The position numbers and the translations under genes were made by a program. A DNA stretch of 35,504 bases from Rhizobiaceae bacterium (GTDB taxonomy: Bacteria > Pseudomonadota > Alphaproteobacteria > Rhizobiales > Rhizobiaceae), in contig JAIXTO010000213.1 of assembly GCA_027483885.1 (NCBI GenBank), forward strand, positions 1 through 35,504, read 5' to 3'. The notes under the pieces are model-generated. The model did not search any database and was not told the origin of the DNA. It saw only the letters and a list, made by a program, of their open reading frames with translations. The stretch's first letter is position 1; each line of letters begins with the position of its first letter. Below are positions 1-8,402 of the stretch, one piece after another.

Positions 1-1
1 C

Positions 2-547
2 CCGGTTGCCATCGCGCTGGTCTGGACGATGATGTTTCATCCCCAGCTCGGCGTTCTCAACTATCTCCTGTCCTTCATCGGCATCGGGCCGCTCGAATGG
101 ATCTACAACCAGTCGACCGTCATCCCCTCGCTGGTGCTGGTGGAGACCTGGCAGTGGACGCCGCTGGTCATGCTGATCGTGCTCGGCGGTCTCGCCGCCG
201 TGCCGCGCGAGCCGTATGAAAGTGCGGAGATCGATGGTGCCAATGCCTGGCAGAAGTTCCGCTATCTCACCATGCCGATGATTGCGCCCTTCCTGATGAT
301 AGCGGTGATCATCCGCTCCATCGATGCCGTCAAAAGCTTCGACATCATCTATGCGATGACGCAAGGCGGCCCGGGTACGGCCTCGGAGACGATCAACATC
401 TACCTCTACAACACGTCCTTTGCCTATTACGACATCGGTTACGGCTCTGCCATGGCCGTCGTCTTCTTCATGGCCATCGTGGCACTCTCCTTCGTGCTTT
501 TGATGGTGCGCCAGCGGGCCAACTGGTCCGAGATGGAGGAACGCTGA
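2..547 (+). CDS. Carbohydrate ABC transporter permease, MalF/UgpA type (5' end outside window)
   Basis: This is the C-terminal 181 residues of an inner-membrane permease subunit; the open frame continues past the left edge, so the start is not visible. The conserved cytoplasmic loop that docks on the ATPase (EAA motif, around ESAEIDGANAWQKF, nt about 217-270) is intact, and it is followed by hydrophobic membrane segments and a short charged C-terminus. Families with this arrangement import sugars or sugar derivatives in the CUT1 class together with a second permease and a MalK-like ATPase. Both partners follow directly, with the second permease start overlapping this stop by one base (TGATG), so they form one operon. 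The binding protein is probably encoded upstream, outside the window. Confidence 0.9.
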   Translation, partial: PVAIALVWTMMFHPQLGVLNYLLSFIGIGPLEWIYNQSTVIPSLVLVETWQWTPLVMLIVLGGLAAVPREPYESAEIDGANAWQKFRYLTMPMIAPFLMIAVIIRSIDAVKSFDIIYAMTQGGPGTASETINIYLYNTSFAYYDIGYGSAMAVVFFMAIVALSFVLLMVRQRANWSEMEER

Positions 548-1368
548 TGAAACGCAAGACACTCGACCGGATCGGCCTGTTCTTCGTGGCCCTGGTGATG
601 ATTTCGCCGGTTATCCTGTTCTTCCTCTGGATGATCTCGCTGTCCTTGAAATACGAGATCGACAACGGCGCCTATCCGCCGATCTTCATCCCGGAACGGT
701 TTGCCTGGTCGAATTATGTGAAGGTTTTCGAGGAGAACAATTTCTTCCTCTATTTCTGGAATTCCATCCTGGTGACCGGCGCCGCAACACTTCTGGCGCT
801 CTTGATTGGGGTGCCGGCCGGCTATGGCATCGCACGGCTGAAGGCTGAAAAATCGGCGGTGATCATCATGATCGCCCGCATGACACCCGGTCTTTCCTTC
901 CTCATTCCGCTGTTCCTGCTGTTTCAATGGCTGAACATGCTCGGCACGCTCTGGCCGCAGATCATCATCCATCTCGTGGTCACGGTTCCGATCGTCGTCT
1001 GGATCATGATCGGTTATTTCGAAACGACGCCGAAGGAACTGGAGGAAGCCGCCAGCATCGATGGCGCCTCGTCCTGGCAGGTGTTTCGCCTCGTCGCGCT
1101 GCCGATTGCAAAGCCCGGCATCGTCGTGTCCTTCATCCTGGCGGTCATCTTCTCCTGGAACAATTTTGTCTTCGGCATTGTGCTGGCCAGCCGCGAAACG
1201 CGCACGCTGCCGGTTGCCGTCTACAACATGCTGTCCTTCGAGCAGGTCAGCTGGGGACCGCTTGCGGCGGCTGCGCTGATCGTCACGCTGCCGGTGCTGT
1301 TGCTCACCATGTTTGCGCAGAAACAGATTGTTGCGGGCTTGACCGCCGGCGCCGTCAAGGGCGGCTGA
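547..1368 (+). CDS. Carbohydrate ABC transporter permease, MalG/UgpE type
   Basis: This 273-residue inner-membrane permease is normal for the MalG family. The N-terminus has a membrane segment after a short basic start ([13 protein letters not shown]), and several more hydrophobic segments follow. The EAA loop is clear near residues 166-185 ([17 protein letters not shown]). It forms the heterodimeric channel with the preceding permease, and its ATG overlaps that gene's stop by one base, implying translational coupling. The next gene encodes the ATPase. The substrate cannot be read from the permease itself; the downstream kinase suggests a sugar or modified sugar. Confidence 0.93.
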   Translation: MKRKTLDRIGLFFVALVMISPVILFFLWMISLSLKYEIDNGAYPPIFIPERFAWSNYVKVFEENNFFLYFWNSILVTGAATLLALLIGVPAGYGIARLKAEKSAVIIMIARMTPGLSFLIPLFLLFQWLNMLGTLWPQIIIHLVVTVPIVVWIMIGYFETTPKELEEAASIDGASSWQVFRLVALPIAKPGIVVSFILAVIFSWNNFVFGIVLASRETRTLPVAVYNMLSFEQVSWGPLAAAALIVTLPVLLLTMFAQKQIVAGLTAGAVKGG

Positions 1369-1406
1369 GGCATAGCCCACTCAAGGCTCATTACGGGATC
1401 ATTAAA

Positions 1407-2468
<1,062 letters not shown>

Positions 2469-2470
2469 CC

Positions 2471-3421
2471 ATGGCAAAGGGTTTGAAACCCGCCGGTGGT
2501 ATGCCGGCGGACCCGCCCCGCCATGTGCTGTGCGTGGGCGCGGCCGTGCTCGATACGCTGTTTCGCGTGCATGAAATGCCGCGTGGCGAGGGCAAGGTTC
2601 TGCCCTATGCCATGGAGCAGATTGCTGAGGGAATGGCGGCCAGTGCCGCCTATGCCGTTGTTCGCATGGGTGGCCGCGCAAGCCTCTGGGGTGCGGTTGG
2701 GGATGACGAGGCGGGTCACCGCATTGTGCGGGAGCTTGGCCAGAGCGGCATCGAGACCGATGGCATGGTGATCGTTCCCGGTGCCCGCTCGGCTCTGTCG
2801 ACAATCCTCATCGATCCCGCCGGTGAACGGCTGATCGTGCCCTTTTACGATCACAAACTGCACGAGACCAAACGCTCCTGCACTCCAGACGATCTTGCAG
2901 CCTTCGATGCCGTGCTTGTGGATGTGCGCTGGCCCGACATGGCGCTCGATGTACTGACCATGGCGCGCCAAATGGGCAAGCCGGCCATTCTCGACGGCGA
3001 CGTGGCACCGGTGGAAACGCTGGAGAGACTGGCACCGGCTGCCAGTCACATCATCTTTTCGGAACCGGCCGCCCGCAGCCTCACCGGCGCTGGCGAGGTT
3101 GCCGCCATGGTGCCCCTGTTGCAGGCACGTTATCCGGACATCTTCATTGCCGTTACGGCCGGACCGGCAGGCTGTTACTGGAGCGAGCCCGGCAAGGACA
3201 CGCTTTTCTTCGAGCCGGCATTTGGCGTCACGGCTGTTGATACGCTGGCCGCAGGCGATATTTTTCATGGCACTTTTGCGCTGGCGATTGCCGAGGGAAT
3301 GCCTGCCCGGCAGGCCATCCGCCTCTCCTCGGCCGCTGCCGCCCTCAAATGCACCGTTTTCGGCGGCCGGCTGGGCGCCCCGACCCGCCTGGAAGCGGAA
3401 ACCCTGTTGCAGCGGAGATAG
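2471..3421 (+). CDS. PfkB-family sugar kinase resembling sulfofructose kinase (YihV-like)
   Basis: A 316-residue ribokinase/PfkB fold kinase that would phosphorylate the sugar delivered by the ABC importer upstream. Seen directly: an N-terminal substrate-site Asp (GAAVLDTLFRV, Asp28), the second PfkB signature near residues 257-270 (DTLAAGDIFHG) with catalytic base Asp263, and a C-terminal AAALKCT segment. The signature has Ala where most members have the first Gly of GAGD. Stretches such as DVRWPDMA, ILDGDVAP, FSEPAARSLTG and ALKCTVFGGR closely match what I remember of E. coli YihV, the sulfofructose kinase of sulfoglycolysis; this was not checked by alignment. It is the last gene of the operon and ends before a strong terminator. 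A generic fructose, tagatose or ribose kinase remains possible. Confidence 0.85.
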   Translation: MAKGLKPAGGMPADPPRHVLCVGAAVLDTLFRVHEMPRGEGKVLPYAMEQIAEGMAASAAYAVVRMGGRASLWGAVGDDEAGHRIVRELGQSGIETDGMVIVPGARSALSTILIDPAGERLIVPFYDHKLHETKRSCTPDDLAAFDAVLVDVRWPDMALDVLTMARQMGKPAILDGDVAPVETLERLAPAASHIIFSEPAARSLTGAGEVAAMVPLLQARYPDIFIAVTAGPAGCYWSEPGKDTLFFEPAFGVTAVDTLAAGDIFHGTFALAIAEGMPARQAIRLSSAAAALKCTVFGGRLGAPTRLEAETLLQRR

Positions 3422-3474
3422 CGCGGCCCCGTTGCGATCTCGACGAATGAGACGCGATCAAACCCGTCTCAATT

Positions 3475-3522
3475 AAAAAAATGCCGGCACCGTGGATCTA
3501 TCCAGGGCACCGGCATTTTTTC
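3475..3522. terminator. Bidirectional intrinsic terminator between convergent genes
   Basis: An A-tract, then the arms ATGCCGG and CCGGCAT around a partly paired loop, then a T-tract. The A and T tracts make it usable from both strands. It lies between the plus-strand kinase and the minus-strand cytochrome b561 gene, which converge here. Confidence 0.85.
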
Positions 3523-3539
3523 ATTAAAACGTGTGCTGC

Positions 3540-4079
3540 TCAGATCACATCGCCGGGTTCCGGCGCACGTTTCAGGCCCGTCACCATGGCGCGCACGAGA
3601 TTTTCTCCGTGGCGCAGGCTTGCGACGAGGACGCCAATGAGATGCAGCATGACGCAGCCGATCAGCACATTGACCAGGCGCCGATGCAGGTCTTCCACCC
3701 ATTCGATGCCCCAATAGGCATCCGTCGTCTGCAGCCAGCCGGTGGTGGCAATCGCGGCGATGAGGGCAATCAGCGCCAGCACCATCAGCCCTCCCAGCGG
3801 ATTGTGTCCGAGATAACGCCGCTCCCGATGCACCACCACATCGCCCGCATAGGCGATAATGCGGGAGGGCCGGCGCACAAATTGCGAAAAGCGCGCGTAT
3901 CGCGATCCGGCCGCCCCGAGCAGGAGACGCGCGACCACCAGCGAGCCGGCGGTATAACCGGCAAATTCATGCAGTTCACGCATCTCGTCTGCCGATACCC
4001 AGGCAATGGCAAAGCTCAAAACCAGGCCCCAGTGAAAGACGCGCACGTAAGGATCCCAGACCTTGACCACCGCCGGCAT
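3540..4079 (-). CDS. Cytochrome b561-type diheme membrane protein
   Basis: A 179-residue, four-helix integral membrane b-type cytochrome of the bacterial CybB/b561 family, likely moving electrons between quinol and a periplasmic partner. The N-terminal WDPYVRVFHW motif (His16), LHEFAGY (His37), and the C-terminal LHRRLVNVLIGCVMLH (His132, His146) supply the histidines that normally ligate two hemes. The length is typical. Its ATG lies two bases after the stop of the PepSY-like gene, so the two are co-transcribed. A two-component system is encoded divergently, an arrangement common for b561/PepSY pairs in proteobacteria and suggesting response to an envelope signal. The physiological electron donor and acceptor are not evident. 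Confidence 0.92.
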   Translation of the reverse strand: MPAVVKVWDPYVRVFHWGLVLSFAIAWVSADEMRELHEFAGYTAGSLVVARLLLGAAGSRYARFSQFVRRPSRIIAYAGDVVVHRERRYLGHNPLGGLMVLALIALIAAIATTGWLQTTDAYWGIEWVEDLHRRLVNVLIGCVMLHLIGVLVASLRHGENLVRAMVTGLKRAPEPGDVI

Positions 4080-4081
4080 GA

Positions 4082-4360
4082 TCAGTTCTCGATCTTCATG
4101 CCGACAGAGGCAAGGCTCTTGGGGTCGAAATAGGCTTCCACCTTCTCCCCCTTGGCATTGATGGCATAGGCCTCGTAACAGCCATCCTCGGTCTTGATCG
4201 AACGCACCTTCCAGCCTTCCGCCTCAAGCTTTGCCTGAAGCGTGGCGCGCGGCTGCCAATCGGCCACGGGCACGTTGCATTTATCCTTGGCGGCAGCAAT
4301 GCTTGCAAAGGCGAGTGTGGCGCCAAGGGTGGCAGTGGTGAGGGTGATCAAAAATCGCAT
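4082..4360 (-). CDS. Small periplasmic PepSY-like protein
   Basis: A 92-residue exported protein: a signal peptide (MRFLITLTTATLGATLAFASIAAA, cleavage probably near residue 24) followed by a single PepSY-like domain with the repeated pattern of a long helix (ATLQAKLEAEGWKVRSIKT) and short strands (CYEAYAINAKGEKVEAYFDP). Two cysteines (28 and 61) could form a disulfide in the periplasm. The start is the ATG at 4360, preceded by GGAG at good spacing; a longer frame upstream lacks a signal peptide at its beginning and was not used. The PepSY/cytochrome b561/two-component grouping suggests a regulatory or accessory role for the cytochrome, but no biochemical activity can be assigned. Confidence 0.85.
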   Translation of the reverse strand: MRFLITLTTATLGATLAFASIAAAKDKCNVPVADWQPRATLQAKLEAEGWKVRSIKTEDGCYEAYAINAKGEKVEAYFDPKSLASVGMKIEN

Positions 4361-4450
4361 TGGTTTCTCCATGAGTTGGTGACACTCTGGAGGTTGGGGG
4401 CGGTTGCTGACATGGACCTGAAGACGGCGGAACAAGACATGCCACAAACC

Positions 4451-4486
4451 TTCAGCCCCCTGTCAGCCTGGCGGGTCATGGCTGAA
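4451..4486. promoter_or_regulatory. Candidate response-regulator binding site in divergent promoter region
   Basis: TTCAGCC at 4451 and GTCAGCC at 4462 are spaced 11 bases, about one helical turn, the usual geometry of OmpR-family half sites. An inverted copy, GGCTGAA, follows at 4480. The region separates the PepSY/cytochrome genes from the two-component genes, so autoregulation and target control are both plausible. No clear -35/-10 was assigned. Confidence 0.4.
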
Positions 4487-4514
4487 GCCATGTCGGAATG
4501 AGGGGACGCAATCT

Positions 4515-5183
4515 TTGAGAATTCTACTTGTGGAAGACGATGTAACGCTGGGCGATGCGGTCAAAACGCATGCGTCCCGCCAGGGCCATGCCGTCGACTG
4601 GGCAAAGGACCAGGAAAACGCCCAGGCCTGCCTTGATGCCGCGGAATACGGCCTCATCTTGCTGGATCTGCGCCTTCCCGATGGACACGGGCTGAACATC
4701 CTGAAAGCGCTGAGGGCCAAGCGCGACAAGACGCCCGTGATCATTCTGACCGCCCATGACCAGGTGTCCGACCGTATCGAGGGCCTCAATGCCGGCGCCG
4801 ACGATTATCTCGTCAAACCTTTCGACCTTGGCGAACTGGAGGCCCGCATTCACGCCGTTGCCCGCCGTTACGGCGCCCATCAGGTGCCGATGATCGAGAT
4901 CGGCGACCTGCAGATCTTTCTCTCGGAGCGACGGGTCGCGCGCAAAAACGGCGAGCAGCTGGCGCTTTCGGCGCGCGAATGGGCGGTTCTGGAAATGCTG
5001 TCTGCCCGGCGCAACGCAATCGTCGGAAAAAACCAGATCGAGGAGGCGCTCTATTCCTTCGGCGCCGAAATCGAAAGCAACACGGTGGAAGTCTATGTGA
5101 GCCGCCTGCGCCGAAAGCTGGGGCGCGCCACGATCGAAACGGTGCGCGGCATCGGCTACCGGATGGTGAGCGATGAGCGCTAA
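4515..5183 (+). CDS. OmpR-family response regulator (QseB/TctD-like)
   Basis: A 222-residue two-component response regulator. The receiver domain spans residues 1-115, with acidic pocket Glu7-Asp8-Asp9, phosphoacceptor Asp51 (LILLDLRLPDGHG), Thr79 and Lys101 (LVKPFD). The winged-helix DNA-binding domain covers about 125-220 (LSAREWAVLEML ... NTVEVYVSRLRRKLG ... TVRGIGYRM). The start is TTG at 4515, chosen because the receiver fold begins there (MRILLVEDD) and AGGGG lies just upstream; there is no ATG nearby. It overlaps the following kinase gene by 11 bases and probably controls the divergent PepSY/cytochrome b561 genes. Confidence 0.95.
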   Translation: MRILLVEDDVTLGDAVKTHASRQGHAVDWAKDQENAQACLDAAEYGLILLDLRLPDGHGLNILKALRAKRDKTPVIILTAHDQVSDRIEGLNAGADDYLVKPFDLGELEARIHAVARRYGAHQVPMIEIGDLQIFLSERRVARKNGEQLALSAREWAVLEMLSARRNAIVGKNQIEEALYSFGAEIESNTVEVYVSRLRRKLGRATIETVRGIGYRMVSDER

Positions 5184-6525
5184 GAGCGGCAGCATTGCAA
5201 AACAGCTGATCATCTGGCTTTCGGCCGCACTCTTCCTGTTCTGGCTTTTGGCCGTCGGGCTCGGCGTTTCCGTGATGCGCGAAGAGTTTGGCGAAATCTT
5301 CGACAGCTCGCTGCAGGAAACCGCCGAGCGGCTGGTGCCGCTGGTGGTGGACGATCTTTACCTGCGCGAGGATGCAACGACGCCGCGCAAGCTGACGGCG
5401 CTGCGCGGCAGCGTGCCGGACGAATATCTCACCTATCAGGTGCGCGATGCGGATGGCCGCGTCCTCATGCATTCCCACAACGTGACGTCCGACCCCTATC
5501 CGGCCCCGCTGACGCCGGGCTTCTGGAACGACGAAACCAAGCGCATCTTCACGGTTTCGGCCGTGAGCAGTTCGCTTTTCGTGCAGGTGGCCGATTCGCT
5601 CGATCATCGCCGGGAGGCGGCACTGGAAGGCATGACGGCGCTTCTGATGCCGATCCTGGTGCTGCTGCCGATCACCATTGCGGCGATCTGGTGGATCGTC
5701 CGGCGCGCCCTTCTGCCGGTTGACCGGCTGCGCGCCGAGATTGCCATGAAGGACAGCGGCAACCTGTCCCCCGTCGAACTAGATGGCCTGCCGAAGGAAA
5801 TCCTGCCGATCAGCCAGTCGGTCAACGTGCTTCTGTCACGCCTGACGGCGGCACTGGAGGCCGAACGGGAACTGACAGCCAACAGCGCCCACGAGCTTCG
5901 CACACCGATTGCCGGCGCACGCGCGCAGGTGGAAGTGCTTTTGGAGGAATTGCCCGAAGGCAGCGCCCGCGAACATGCCAAGCGGGCCGATGGCGCGCTT
6001 CGCCGGCTGGCGGCCCTCAACGAAAAGCTGCTGCAGCTGTCCCGCGCGGAAGCGGGCATCGGCGCTGGTCGCGAGACGAATGACCTCGTGCCGATCGTCG
6101 ACATGCTGGTGGACGAGTTCAACCGTTCCGGGCCGCTGCAGGGCCGCATCCGCTATCACCGCGGCACAAGGGATCACCTGCGCTGGCCGGCAGATCCGGA
6201 CGCGTTTGCCATCGTCCTGCGCAATCTCATCGAAAACGCCGGCATGCACGGGCTCGGCCAGGCGCCAATCGATGTTTTCGTCGAGGACGGGCAGTCGGTG
6301 CGCGTCACCAATGCCTCGCCGGCGCTCTCCGATGCCCAGCTTGCGCACCTGCGCCAGCGCTTTGCCCGCGGCAATGACCGCGCCCCCGGCTCCGGCCTTG
6401 GCCTTGCCATTGCAGACCGGATGGTGACGCAGATGGGCGCAAGCCTGATCCTGTCCTGCAAGACCCGCAACGGCACCGACCACGTGTTTCATGCCACGGT
6501 TCAATTTCCCGAACAGGCCGCCTGA
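5173..6525 (+). CDS. Sensor histidine kinase (QseC/TctE-like)
   Basis: A 450-residue inner-membrane sensor kinase, partner of the overlapping response regulator. Transmembrane helices lie at about residues 10-33 and 154-177, enclosing a periplasmic sensor region of about 120 residues. The dimerisation/phosphoacceptor helix contains the H-box NSAHELRTPIAGAR with His240. The ATPase domain has an N-box around NLIENA (351-356) and a glycine-rich G2 box PGSGLGLAIAD (406-415). The usual DxGxG G1 motif is not obvious; the segment VRVTNASPALS occupies its place with Asn for Asp, a substitution seen in some kinases of this subgroup. The signal is unknown. Confidence 0.94.
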   Translation: MSAKSGSIAKQLIIWLSAALFLFWLLAVGLGVSVMREEFGEIFDSSLQETAERLVPLVVDDLYLREDATTPRKLTALRGSVPDEYLTYQVRDADGRVLMHSHNVTSDPYPAPLTPGFWNDETKRIFTVSAVSSSLFVQVADSLDHRREAALEGMTALLMPILVLLPITIAAIWWIVRRALLPVDRLRAEIAMKDSGNLSPVELDGLPKEILPISQSVNVLLSRLTAALEAERELTANSAHELRTPIAGARAQVEVLLEELPEGSAREHAKRADGALRRLAALNEKLLQLSRAEAGIGAGRETNDLVPIVDMLVDEFNRSGPLQGRIRYHRGTRDHLRWPADPDAFAIVLRNLIENAGMHGLGQAPIDVFVEDGQSVRVTNASPALSDAQLAHLRQRFARGNDRAPGSGLGLAIADRMVTQMGASLILSCKTRNGTDHVFHATVQFPEQAA

Positions 6526-6539
6526 GAGCGATTGGAACG

Positions 6540-6582
6540 AAGGGTGAGCAGGCCCGCCAAGGCAGGCCGGCGTCCACCCTTT
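6540..6582. terminator. Possible terminator between convergent genes
   Basis: AAGGGTG at 6540 pairs with CACCCTT at 6575, enclosing further GC-rich complementarity (GGCC-rich loop). The trailing T-run is only three bases, so termination strength is uncertain. It lies between the histidine kinase (+) and allophanate hydrolase (-) stop codons. Confidence 0.5.
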
Positions 6583-6596
6583 CGCCGATCAGAACA

Positions 6597-8402
6597 CTAC
6601 GACGACTTGCGGGACGCGATATAGGCGCGCCAGCCGCCAAGCTCCGTCACCTCCTGCGCGCCCTTGATGGCATAGGGTTCGCAGAGGAAACCGGATACCT
6701 GGGAGCCATCGTCCAGCGTAACCTTGCCGATGCCGAGCGGGGCTGGAATGTTCTGCACGAAACGCCCGAAGGCTGTTGGCGTCACCTTCCACACCTCCAC
6801 TTCAAGCCCTTTGCCATCAAAACCGGGCTCGCGGATCAGGCCGGGCTTCGGTGGCGTGGTGTTGGGCAGCACGTAAAGCCGGTAATCACCGGCCGTGCGG
6901 CAGGTTTTGACAAGCATGCCACCGGGTCCGGTCAGTTCGTGGTTCAATGGCATGCCGGTCAGGTGCGCGCCAACGACCATGATGGTGACGAGGCCGTCAT
7001 CGGCTTCTGCCACTTTCGAGGCGTCCGGCAGGGGGGCCGCTCTGTCCTTGCCCATGCCGGGGGCGCAGGCGCGGTGCAGAGCATCGGCAAAGGGCGCCAG
7101 TGCATCGTCGGAAAAGGACGGGCCGAACAGGGTGACGCCGCTCGGCAAACCATCCGCCCCGAAACCACCGGGAACTGCAATCGCCGCATAACCAAAGAGA
7201 TTGGCAAAGTTGGTATAGCGGCCGAAATGGCTGTTCTTGACGATCGGGTCAGCCAGCATCGCGTCCACCGTATAGGTGGTGGGCGAGGTCGGCAGCATCA
7301 GCAGGTCGAGGCCCTGCCATTCGGCAATCGCCTTCTGGCGCAGATGCCCGAGCTTGTATTGCCCCTCGAAGGCATCAACCGCATCATAGGCCTTTGCACC
7401 CTCGATAATCGTGCGCACGGTCGGGTCAAAATCATCGGCATTTGTCCCGATAAAATCCTTGACCGCTGCCAGACGCTCAGCCACCCAGGGACCGTTATAG
7501 AGCAGTTCGGCCGCCTGACGGAACGGCGCATAATCGAAGGGCACGATGATGGCGCCGAGCGATTTCGCCCGCGCGATGGCGGCATCATACAGCGCTTCCA
7601 CCCCGGCATTGCCGAAGAACTCGCGCTCGGCACTATCAAGCACGCCGATCCTCAGACCAGAGGCCGGAAGTGCGGCGGGGGTAGCCTTGCGGGAATAGGG
7701 ATCCCCCGCATCATAACCGTCCATCACCTTGCGAACCGCCACGCCATCGCCAACCGTCGGCGCAAAAATGGTCACGACATCGACGCTGCGGCAGGCGGGC
7801 ACAACGCCGACATTCGGCACCAGACCCGGCGTCGGCTTGATGCCGACAAGGTTGTTGAAGGCCGCCGGCACCCGGCCGGAGCCCGCGGTATCGGTGCCAA
7901 GCGCAAAGCTTGTCAGACCCGCTGCCACAGAAACCGCAGAACCGGAGGAGGAACCGCCCGAGACATAGGCCTTGTCAAACACCGAGCGCGGCGCGCCATA
8001 AGGAGACCGTGTGCCGTTGAGGCCCGTCGCGAACTGGTCGAGATTGGTCTTGCCGATAACGATGGCACCGGCCGCCTTCAGGCGCGCGACCACGGTTGCA
8101 TCCTTTTCTGGGGAGTAAGCAAAGGCCGGGCAGGCAGCCGTCGTCGGCAGGCCCGCCACATCGATATTGTCCTTCACCGCAAAGGGAATGCCCCAGAGGG
8201 GCAGGCTGTTGGCCTGCGGATGGGAGGCAAGCAAGGCTTTGGCGGCAGCCCGCAGATCCTCATCCGGCGTCTCAGTGATAAAGATCGCAGGATCATCAGA
8301 CGCCTTGCGGCGGGCAATCACCTCTTCCACGAGATCGAGCGGGGAAAGGCCTGCGGCATAAAGCGCCTTCAGCGCGGCGAGATCGAGAATGGCGGGGATC
8401 AT
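6597..8402 (-). CDS. atzF: Allophanate hydrolase
   Basis: A 601-residue cytoplasmic enzyme that hydrolyses allophanate (N-carboxyurea) to two ammonia and CO2, the last step of guanidine or urea carboxylase pathways. The amidase-signature domain (about 1-440) shows the Ser-cisSer-Lys triad: Lys77 (FAVKDNIDVAG), Ser151 in GGSSSGSA and nucleophile Ser175 in DTAGSGR, with spacings matching AtzF. A C-terminal domain (about 475-601) typical of allophanate hydrolase follows, which distinguishes it from simple amidases. The ATG overlaps the carboxylase stop by four bases (ATGA), giving translational coupling at the end of the guanidine operon. Length is normal for AtzF. Confidence 0.95.
   Translation of the reverse strand: MIPAILDLAALKALYAAGLSPLDLVEEVIARRKASDDPAIFITETPDEDLRAAAKALLASHPQANSLPLWGIPFAVKDNIDVAGLPTTAACPAFAYSPEKDATVVARLKAAGAIVIGKTNLDQFATGLNGTRSPYGAPRSVFDKAYVSGGSSSGSAVSVAAGLTSFALGTDTAGSGRVPAAFNNLVGIKPTPGLVPNVGVVPACRSVDVVTIFAPTVGDGVAVRKVMDGYDAGDPYSRKATPAALPASGLRIGVLDSAEREFFGNAGVEALYDAAIARAKSLGAIIVPFDYAPFRQAAELLYNGPWVAERLAAVKDFIGTNADDFDPTVRTIIEGAKAYDAVDAFEGQYKLGHLRQKAIAEWQGLDLLMLPTSPTTYTVDAMLADPIVKNSHFGRYTNFANLFGYAAIAVPGGFGADGLPSGVTLFGPSFSDDALAPFADALHRACAPGMGKDRAAPLPDASKVAEADDGLVTIMVVGAHLTGMPLNHELTGPGGMLVKTCRTAGDYRLYVLPNTTPPKPGLIREPGFDGKGLEVEVWKVTPTAFGRFVQNIPAPLGIGKVTLDDGSQVSGFLCEPYAIKGAQEVTELGGWRAYIASRKSS

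Noticed and set aside
927..1406. N-terminal extension of the MalK-like ATPase
   Set aside because: The extra 160 residues overlap the permease gene in another frame and are not ABC-like; ATG 1407 begins the conserved domain.
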